A stretch of DNA of 64,000 bases from NCBI RefSeq assembly GCF_017583065.1, contig NZ_JAGEVL010000007.1, positions 460,802 to 524,801 on the forward strand, in the 5' to 3' direction. The notes below the pieces were generated by a model. That model had not been told where the DNA came from and did no database searches. It was given only the letters and a program-made list of their open reading frames with translations. Positions 57,579-64,000 of the stretch are shown piece by piece (position 1 is the first letter of the stretch; each line of letters begins with the position of its first letter). Made by a program: the position numbers and the translations under genes. The DNA comes from Staphylococcus shinii. Lineage in GTDB: Bacteria > Bacillota > Bacilli > Staphylococcales > Staphylococcaceae.

Positions 57579-57682
57579 ACACCAACATCATGTTGAAGCT
57601 GATTCACACCACATGCGTATAATTATTAATAGAAACGTCAGCAGGCATATATCAAACTTACATTTAGTTGGTGCTTTTTATT
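57579..57682 (+). terminator. Possible long-loop terminator after the MarR gene
   Basis: CACCAAC (57580-57586) and GTTGGTG (57667-57673), then CTTTTTATTATG. The 80-base loop contains further local pairing. It may be a terminator or a small RNA fold. Confidence 0.4.
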
Positions 57683-58844
57683 ATGAATTATAGTTTTGAG
57701 CGAGATATTGTTCTAGTCTTCTCATAGCTTCTTTTAATGCATTAAGTTCATATGCATAAGAAATACGTACATGACCTTTACCAATATCGGTAAAAGCAGA
57801 CCCAGGAACAATTGCGACATGTGCATTTTCTAAAACATCAACACAAAAGTCAAAGTCATTGTCTGTAAAATTCTTAATGCTAGGAAAAATGTAAAATGCT
57901 CCTTCAGGTTTAGCATCTAATTCAAACCCCATTGACTCTAATTTATGAATTAAGAAATCACGTCGTTCAATATATGCGTCGTTCATATACTGGGGTGCTT
58001 CTAAGCCTTCATTTAAAGCGGCAATACATGCGATTTGAGCAGGAACGTTGGCACAGATACAATTGTAAGCATGCATAAAAGTCAATTTTTCAATTAAATA
58101 TTCTGGTCCAATCAAAAAGCCAATGCGTATGCCAGTAGCAGAATGTGATTTACTTAACCCACCAACAAGTAATAATTGATCGCGAATCACTTCAAATTCA
58201 GCAAAAGAAGTATGTTTACCAGTAAAAGTATTTTCAGCATAGATTTCATCGCTAATAATAAATATTTCTTTATTTTTTAAGGTATTAACAATGGCTTGTA
58301 CTTCATCATAAGACAATATTACGCCGGTTGGATTAGTAGGATAGTTTAGTAGTATTGCCTTAGTATTTGAGTTTATGTGTTTTTCTAATGCTTCAGGTGT
58401 TACTTTATAATCGGTTATTGTAGTATCAATATAAACTGGGATACCGCCAAGTGTCTTGATGAGTGGAATATAGCCAGCATATACTGGTCCAGGAACTAAT
58501 ATTTCATCTCCTTCATCTATAATACTTCTTAAAGCAGTATCTAAGGCCTCGCTAGCGCCATTTGTGATAATGATTTCTTCTGAACTATAAGTAAAGCCAT
58601 AGCGTTGTTCAAAATATTGGCTTACAGCATTTCTTGTTTCAATTAATCCTTTGTTATGTGAATAACTCGTTTGGTCTTCATTAATCGCATTTATGTAAGC
58701 AGCTTTAACCTCCTTAGGCATCGGAAAATCTGGTTGTCCTATAGTTAGATTAATACAATCTTTAATCCCTTTAATACGATTTGAAAATTGACGAATACTA
58801 GGCGCCGTTAAATGTTTTGAATTGTTATTTAATGAAAGTTGCAT
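57681..58844 (-). CDS. PLP-dependent class I aminotransferase (PatA/aspartate-aminotransferase-like)
   Basis: 387 residues from the ATG at 58844, placed nine bases after GAGGTG; a GTG four codons earlier overlaps that site. Signatures include TNGASEALDTALRS, LNYPTNPTG (PLP ring), SDEIYAENTF, and the Schiff-base Lys in LSKSHSATGIRIG, with the carboxylate-binding Arg in GHVRISYA. B. subtilis PatA makes a similar transamination in lysine/diaminopimelate or aromatic pathways; the substrate here is not predictable. Confidence 0.9.
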   Translation of the reverse strand: MQLSLNNNSKHLTAPSIRQFSNRIKGIKDCINLTIGQPDFPMPKEVKAAYINAINEDQTSYSHNKGLIETRNAVSQYFEQRYGFTYSSEEIIITNGASEALDTALRSIIDEGDEILVPGPVYAGYIPLIKTLGGIPVYIDTTITDYKVTPEALEKHINSNTKAILLNYPTNPTGVILSYDEVQAIVNTLKNKEIFIISDEIYAENTFTGKHTSFAEFEVIRDQLLLVGGLSKSHSATGIRIGFLIGPEYLIEKLTFMHAYNCICANVPAQIACIAALNEGLEAPQYMNDAYIERRDFLIHKLESMGFELDAKPEGAFYIFPSIKNFTDNDFDFCVDVLENAHVAIVPGSAFTDIGKGHVRISYAYELNALKEAMRRLEQYLAQNYNS

Positions 58845-58871
58845 TATATTTTTCACCTCAAAATTAAAAAT

Positions 58872-58955
58872 ACCGAATTGTATTTAAATATGTACAGATT
58901 GGTTGGAAGTACCTCAATACTTATCATAACATATTTAAAATAAATACAATTCGGT
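58872..58955 (-). terminator. Long inverted repeat between acyltransferase and aminotransferase genes
   Basis: ACCGAATTGTATTTA...AATATGT (58872-58893) matches the complement of 58929-58955 with a five-base bulge. On the minus strand TATTTTTAATTTT follows. It may terminate the acyltransferase mRNA or attenuate entry into the aminotransferase gene, whose Shine-Dalgarno lies just after it. Confidence 0.65.
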
Positions 58956-58966
58956 TTAATACTTAT

Positions 58967-59971
58967 TTATCCTTTGAATTTAGAAGGAGATTGTAAATTT
59001 ATAATTGGGTTTGTCCATTTAGATACAAACCGGCTTGATAGTATATATACAATGATAGATGTAACGATAACTAAATATAGATAAGTTAAAATACTGATAT
59101 GATCTTTAAATGGATATATTCCAAAACCGCGGATAACTCCAATAAATAAACCATGTAGTAAATATACATGCATTGTTCTACGACCTATATACGTGTAAAA
59201 TTTTTCCTTTTCAGGTATTAAATTGAAGAAAGCAAACATCGTAATTAAAACGATAAAATATAATAACAATCTTTTGATTGGACTGTAGAAATCTAGCTTT
59301 CCTTCAAGTGACATATAGGGTGAATCGCCTAACAACCAATTGGAGTTAATCGGATGATAGGTGTATATAATATAAAAGGCTAGTAAAGTGATAATAGCTA
59401 TAGGTAGAAACTTTTTGTTTCTTAAAAGCTGTGTATGTTTAGTTGTAAATAAATAGCCTATATAGAATATTGGGAAAAACATAATTGTTCTAGAAAAGCT
59501 TAAGTAATTATCAATATTCTCAGAATACCCAGCGAATAGCGAAATAACTAATGCTACAGGTAATACATAATATGGTTTATAATCCTTAACTATTACTAAT
59601 ATTACGTGGAAAAAGAATAATGTGAGTAAAAACCATAATGCAAATACTGGATCAAAAGGATCGAATTGAACACTATCTTCTTTACCAGTTAAGTAATAGT
59701 AAAAAGAGAAAAAGCCAAAGAATATAACATATGGAATTAATAGTTTTTTTGATATTTTTTCTAAATAACCAAGTTCACCAGCTTTTTTAGCAAAATAGCC
59801 TGAAATAAATAAGAATCCTGGCATATGAAAGCTGTATATTGTTAAATACAATGAAGATAAATGTGCGCTGGCTTCTGTATAAGGCTGTAATAAATGGCCA
59901 AAGACTACAAGGAAAATCAACGCAGCTCTTGCATTGTCGAAAAAATAATCTCTTTCTTTCAATTGTGACAT
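58967..59971 (-). CDS. Membrane acyltransferase (acyltransferase 3 family)
   Basis: 334 residues with about ten helices. It starts KERDYFFDNARAALIFLVVFGHLLQP, in which the family's catalytic-type R-x10-H motif appears (RAALIFLVVFGH). It resembles bacterial carbohydrate O-acetyltransferases that modify exported glycans; the acceptor is unknown. AAAGGAGT precedes the start. In S. aureus a homologue stands in the same place, upstream of the aminotransferase and near atl. Confidence 0.88.
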   Translation of the reverse strand: MSQLKERDYFFDNARAALIFLVVFGHLLQPYTEASAHLSSLYLTIYSFHMPGFLFISGYFAKKAGELGYLEKISKKLLIPYVIFFGFFSFYYYLTGKEDSVQFDPFDPVFALWFLLTLFFFHVILVIVKDYKPYYVLPVALVISLFAGYSENIDNYLSFSRTIMFFPIFYIGYLFTTKHTQLLRNKKFLPIAIITLLAFYIIYTYHPINSNWLLGDSPYMSLEGKLDFYSPIKRLLLYFIVLITMFAFFNLIPEKEKFYTYIGRRTMHVYLLHGLFIGVIRGFGIYPFKDHISILTYLYLVIVTSIIVYILSSRFVSKWTNPIINLQSPSKFKG

Positions 59972-60179
59972 TCGGTTACTCCTTTAAATGGTACGATAAA
60001 TTTTATATACACTAGTTCTAATCTATTATAAAACCTATGAGAAATGCAACAAAATAGTACAATTTGTCTTTTATTATTGTATATCATGAGGGATACCATT
60101 ATAATATTAAGAAATAAAATAGTGTAAATAAACTTTTAATTTTAACTAAGCTAAATTTATGATAGTGGAGATGAGCAAC

Positions 60180-60602
60180 ATGTACAAACAACTAGAACAG
60201 TTAATTACACTTACAGGTAATGATTTAAATTTGGTAAGTAGAAGGTTTGGTCAGAGAACTGATTTGACTTCTGAGCAATTAGAAATGTTAAGAATATTAT
60301 ATAACTATGAAGTCCTATCTCAGTACGATTTGACTATGAAAATTAATAAAGAGCAGTCAATTGTTTCACGCTGGATAAAAAAGTTATGCCAAATGGGTTA
60401 TATTACGAGTAAGCAATCCAATAAAGATATGAGATGTAAAGATTTGATGGTTACAGATAAAGCAAAAGAACTGGTACAACAAATTAACGAGGTGAGGGTA
60501 GCTTTGATTGAAGCACGTTGTCAAAACCTTACATCGAAAGACATTGAAAATTTAAACCAATTATTATATAAGTTAAATGTACATCAAGTATATATGCACT
60601 AG
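60180..60602 (+). CDS. MarR-family transcriptional regulator
   Basis: 140 residues from the ATG at 60180, ten bases after GTGGAG; the two earlier in-frame ATGs overlap or precede that site. The winged helix runs LEMLRILYNYEVLSQYDL, then NKEQSIVSRWIKKL (recognition helix) and GYITSKQSNKDMRCKDL (wing). No N-terminal sensor Cys. It diverges from the acyltransferase gene and may control it. Target unknown. Confidence 0.85.
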   Translation: MYKQLEQLITLTGNDLNLVSRRFGQRTDLTSEQLEMLRILYNYEVLSQYDLTMKINKEQSIVSRWIKKLCQMGYITSKQSNKDMRCKDLMVTDKAKELVQQINEVRVALIEARCQNLTSKDIENLNQLLYKLNVHQVYMH

Positions 60603-60616
60603 TTAATTAATAAGAA

Positions 60617-60676
60617 AAAGAAGCGTACATAATGACAATAACTTGCGATAAGCATTGTCATTAGTACGCTTCTTTT
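60617..60676. terminator. Bidirectional terminator between MarR gene and atl
   Basis: AAGAAGCGTAC-AT-AATGACAAT and ATTGTCATT-A-GTACGCTTCTT form about 20 bp with one bulge, with AAAA before and TTTT after. Confidence 0.93.
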
Positions 60677-60706
60677 AATTGTTTGATTTAAAGTTTTAAA
60701 CAAATA

Positions 60707-63700
60707 CTATTTATACGTATCAACGTCGAAGTATTTACCCAATTTATCCATAGAATCATAGAAACCTTTGATTCGAGTAGCATTATGAGATGCCCATGCT
60801 ACATCTGTTGCGTATTGGTGAACACCTGGATTTTCAGGGTTCCAACGCATTTTATAAAGTGTATTTTGACCTTTATCAATATATGATTCAGATATGAATT
60901 TAGCGCCACCGACTATTGCTTTTTTAACTGTATTCCAACCATTGTTTTTAGCAGTTATAAATCCTTGTTTTACAGCGTCACTATCAACAGCACCAATACC
61001 AAACATATTATAATATTTATTCGGACCATCTGTAACAACTTTATTGTTTACAACATCGCCACCATTTGCAAGTTTAGATGTACCATTGCCAGTTTCTAAT
61101 AGAGCATGTGAGATTAAATATACTTCATTGATATCGTAAGTCTTAGCTGCTTCACTAAATGCTGCGCCTTGACCTTCTAATATACCTTTACCAACAAGTA
61201 ATTTATCTAAATCAGCTGAACCAATATTTTGAGTTTTATCTAAACGTAAGAATTGATATTTTTGAGTCTCATCTTTTACTAGCTTACTTGAATCCATAGC
61301 ATTTTTGATTTCTCTTGCTGTAGCATCTTCCCATTTTCCAGGTGTATGTTGGATTTGTGGTTTAGCAGTTAAACCTTTTTGGATAGCAACTGCTTGATCT
61401 AAAGTAAGGCCTGAATCATAATATTTTACTAATTCTTTACGTAAATCAGTTTCTTTAATCCAAACAACTTTACCATTAGAAAGTTTACCATGATACCAAG
61501 TTGTGCCATTAATCACTTGAGTTTCGTATACTGTGAAAATACTTTCATAGAAATCTTTAAGTGAACCTGCTGCAGTTGTAGATGTTGGATCTAGATAATA
61601 GCTTCCATTTTTATTGAAAATAACATAATCATATTTATACGGTGTTACCGCTGATTTAGTAATATTTTGAGAATTTGAAGCATTAGTGTTATTAGCTGGT
61701 TGTAACTTATTTAAGTCATTTGCAGCTATCCAACCAGTTTTATTGTTTACAATACCATAAACGTATTCATCTTTATCAACGTAAACAGATTTAGATGCAT
61801 TAAATTGATTATTTTTTAGATTATTAAGTGTATCAAGTTGTTGTGATTTTGTGCCCCAAGGTACTGCGTAAAGACCATTATTAGTTGCTTTAACAGTATA
61901 TTGGCCATTTTTAGCACTTGCTTGACTTAAATTACGAGTATTAATATCTTTTGTATTGATCCAACCAATTGGCGTATTTTGATTAACATTTTGGATTAAT
62001 ACATAAGTTTTATTTCCTTCAGTGCGTTGTTTAGTAACATTATAAGTTTTTCCAGCTAGTTTTGTAGCGTCTTTACCTTGTTGGTCATAAACAGTAGCTT
62101 TAATACCAGAATTCTTCGTATTTAACTGACCAATTTTACTTATATTTTGTGTTTGGTTAGAAGTAGCTTTTGTTGCTGCTTCTTTAACTTTGATGTCACC
62201 AGTTTGCATCCAACCTATATTAGTATTGGTTTTATTATCAGTAATTAAGTAAAATGCATTATTACCTAATGTTGCTTTTTTACTTAGTTTATATGTTTTG
62301 CCATTAACGTATGATTTTTGAACACCTTGTTTATCATATACAGTCGTATATACGCCATGGTTATTTTTGGCAACAGTACCTTGTTGATTCGTAAGTGTAC
62401 TTACAGTTAGTTTCCCTGAATTTGTAGTAGGGGAAGTAGCAGTATTACTTGTTGAAGATAACTTACTTAAACTTACCCAACCAGATAAATTATTTACAGT
62501 TCCATAAACATAATTAGTCTTACCAATCTGTTGTTGTTTTGTTGCTTTGAACGTTTGTGTAGATTTACCTGAAACTGTTCCAGCTTTTTGAGAACTTGTG
62601 CCCCACGGAACAGTATATAACGTTTCTCCAGGCTTAATCTTATAAGCTTTATTTATACTAGTTGCTGCTTTAGCAGTATTATAATTAACGTCACCTTGGT
62701 GTACCCAACCGATTAATGTACCTTTATTGAAATCAGAAACTAAATAGAAATTTTCATTACCTAAAGTAGCTGATTTTGTAACTTTAAGTGTTTGGTTTGT
62801 GCGGTCAGTTTTCTTACCATTTTGGTCATATACTGTAGTATATAAACCATCGTTAGTAGTATTAATTCTGCCAACACCATTATTCGCTGTTACTTTCACA
62901 GTGCCTGTTTTAGTAGGTGCAGTCGTACCTGTGTTGCTTGAACCAGTATTATTTGAGCCAGTTCCACTCGTACTACCTGAAGAAGGTGTTCCCCAAGCAG
63001 CTGCTTGACCCGTTTTAATTAAATATTTTTCATAAATAAGGTCATATAACTCATTATAACTATAGTTGTGTGCAGCTAAGTAACCATGAGGGTCAGTGTG
63101 ATCAGTACCGCCTAAGAAAGTACTTACTGCTTGGTGCGTCCAAACAGTTCCTACACCATCATATTCAGCACTATCAGGAACTAAGCCGTAATATTGTAAG
63201 TTTGTAGCTGCATAATCAGCATAATTATTTATTGAACGTGCAAAAGAATCATAGTCATGTGTATGAACTAATTCTACATGTATAAAACGCTCATTAGCTG
63301 CAGCGCCACCGCCCCAAGCTAAGTAATCAGTATTTGCTGTCTCAATAATACGATTTCCATCTACATATGCATGTACGAAAGCATTCTGATAATTATTTTT
63401 CATAAAATTGATTTCGCCAGTAATAGTTGAATTATCATTAGCAGTGTCATGCATAACAATACCTTCAGGCTTTCCGTAGCGATAATTATATTTTGGTAAA
63501 TATGATGCTATATCTTGTTCATAGTTTGGTGCTTTAAAGTTGTTCTTACGAATATAATTATTAATTGAAGAACTCACTTTTGGTGAATATTTTGGTAATG
63601 TTGAACGAGTTGTTGCTTCTTTTGTAAGTGCAGAACGTGTTGCGACTGTTGAATCGGCACTTCTAGCTACTCTAAGTTTAGGTGCAGCTTGTGCACTGTA

Positions 63701-64000
63701 GAAAGTAGTGTTGACTACTTTAGTAGTCTCTGCGCCATCCTTTTGAACAGTATTACTATCTTGTTCAACTGAAGCATCAGATTTATTACTGTCTTTAGCT
63801 ACGTCTTGTGAATCATCAGAAGTAACGTCGTCTTTATCAGATGCAATGTCATCCTGTTGAACAGTATTACTATCTTGTTTAGTAGAAGCAGAATCAGATT
63901 TAACGCTGTCTTTAGCTACATCTTGTGAATCATCAGAAGTAACGTCGTCTTTATCAGATGTACTGTCATCCTTTTGAACAGCATTACTATCTTGTTCATT
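60707..64000 (-). CDS. atl: Bifunctional autolysin Atl (5' end beyond window)
   Basis: At least 1097 residues; the frame is open to the window edge, so the signal peptide is missing. Order on the minus strand: Asp/Ser-rich propeptide with 39/38-residue repeats (64000-about 63725); N-acetylmuramoyl-L-alanine amidase domain (about 63480-63010; VMHDTANDN, FVHAYVDG, TDPHGYL); Ser/Thr/Gly linker. Then GW-type cell-wall repeats follow (about 62900-61440; IGWVHQGD, SGWVSLSK, IGWMQTGD, IGWINTKD, TGWIAAND and a sixth with VW), and an endo-beta-N-acetylglucosaminidase domain (about 61400-60710; SHALLETGNGTS). It is cleaved after secretion, and the enzymes separate daughter cells. Confidence 0.95.
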   Translation of the reverse strand, partial: NEQDSNAVQKDDSTSDKDDVTSDDSQDVAKDSVKSDSASTKQDSNTVQQDDIASDKDDVTSDDSQDVAKDSNKSDASVEQDSNTVQKDGAETTKVVNTTFYSAQAAPKLRVARSADSTVATRSALTKEATTRSTLPKYSPKVSSSINNYIRKNNFKAPNYEQDIASYLPKYNYRYGKPEGIVMHDTANDNSTITGEINFMKNNYQNAFVHAYVDGNRIIETANTDYLAWGGGAAANERFIHVELVHTHDYDSFARSINNYADYAATNLQYYGLVPDSAEYDGVGTVWTHQAVSTFLGGTDHTDPHGYLAAHNYSYNELYDLIYEKYLIKTGQAAAWGTPSSGSTSGTGSNNTGSSNTGTTAPTKTGTVKVTANNGVGRINTTNDGLYTTVYDQNGKKTDRTNQTLKVTKSATLGNENFYLVSDFNKGTLIGWVHQGDVNYNTAKAATSINKAYKIKPGETLYTVPWGTSSQKAGTVSGKSTQTFKATKQQQIGKTNYVYGTVNNLSGWVSLSKLSSTSNTATSPTTNSGKLTVSTLTNQQGTVAKNNHGVYTTVYDKQGVQKSYVNGKTYKLSKKATLGNNAFYLITDNKTNTNIGWMQTGDIKVKEAATKATSNQTQNISKIGQLNTKNSGIKATVYDQQGKDATKLAGKTYNVTKQRTEGNKTYVLIQNVNQNTPIGWINTKDINTRNLSQASAKNGQYTVKATNNGLYAVPWGTKSQQLDTLNNLKNNQFNASKSVYVDKDEYVYGIVNNKTGWIAANDLNKLQPANNTNASNSQNITKSAVTPYKYDYVIFNKNGSYYLDPTSTTAAGSLKDFYESIFTVYETQVINGTTWYHGKLSNGKVVWIKETDLRKELVKYYDSGLTLDQAVAIQKGLTAKPQIQHTPGKWEDATAREIKNAMDSSKLVKDETQKYQFLRLDKTQNIGSADLDKLLVGKGILEGQGAAFSEAAKTYDINEVYLISHALLETGNGTSKLANGGDVVNNKVVTDGPNKYYNMFGIGAVDSDAVKQGFITAKNNGWNTVKKAIVGGAKFISESYIDKGQNTLYKMRWNPENPGVHQYATDVAWASHNATRIKGFYDSMDKLGKYFDVDTYK

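Noticed and set aside
62799..63008. Plus-strand 69-codon ORF within atl
   Set aside because: It is antisense to the Ser/Thr/Gly linker; its Val/Pro/Leu-rich product is a composition artefact.

Overview
The window is AT-rich chromosomal DNA of a Staphylococcus. The evidence is an Atl-type bifunctional autolysin, the ugtP/ltaA glycolipid-anchor pair, a FabI with the staphylococcal active-site residues, an IsaB-like secreted antigen, ComK, the sRNA RsaE beside pepF/yjbH, and MurE with the L-lysine DNPA motif. Gene order follows the S. aureus block oppA-trpS-spx-mecA-coiA-pepF-yjbH through fabI, murE-prfC, men genes and atl. Species-level differences (no sspABC between menB and the aminotransferase, an extra P450/aldehyde dehydrogenase/copper-protein region, a different tRNA-flanking region) argue for a coagulase-negative species, possibly of the S. 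saprophyticus group. That species guess is inference.

Layout. 1-9.4 kb: end of a peptide-binding lipoprotein gene, trpS, then a redox/proteolysis cluster (spx, mecA, coiA, pepF, rsaE, yjbH, truncated globin, CYTH protein). 9.5-15.5 kb: a tight six-gene run (UPF0738, relQ, nadK, RluA-family synthase, mgtE, cpaA) joining (p)ppGpp, NADP, Mg and K/H homeostasis. 15.9-18.7 kb: fabI followed by a decayed IS1182-family element. 18.8-23.2 kb: permease, Na/alanine symporter, esterase and YjcG. 23.5-30.8 kb: ltaA-ugtP (lipoteichoic acid anchor), murE, a small protein, prfC and a TerC-family gene behind a yybP-ykoY (Mn) riboswitch.

31-36 kb is an accessory-looking stretch: CYP152 peroxygenase, aldehyde dehydrogenase, small membrane protein, Cys-rich copper-storage-like protein and a flavin reductase with an operator-like palindrome. 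36.7-45 kb: HtrA-like protease, Ktr/Trk channel, palindromic tandem repeats, a degenerate metallophosphoesterase, lplA and comK. 45.1-50 kb is the least explained part: tRNA-Asn and tRNA-Ser, a 15-bp repeat with the 3' end of an integrase gene, an orphan ATP-grasp gene, then 1.66 kb without an ordinary gene. That stretch holds several terminator-ended RNA candidates and tiny ORFs. It is followed by an isaB-like gene and a 28-residue cationic peptide gene with a perfect Shine-Dalgarno. 51-56.7 kb holds the menaquinone genes (menA diverging from menF-D-H-B). 57-64 kb: two MarR-type regulators, an aminotransferase, a membrane acyltransferase, and atl, which runs off the window end.

The most promising novelty is the RNA- and micropeptide-rich zone at 45.3-49.9 kb next to a former tRNA-Ser integration site. 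No CRISPR array, rRNA or complete defence island was seen.
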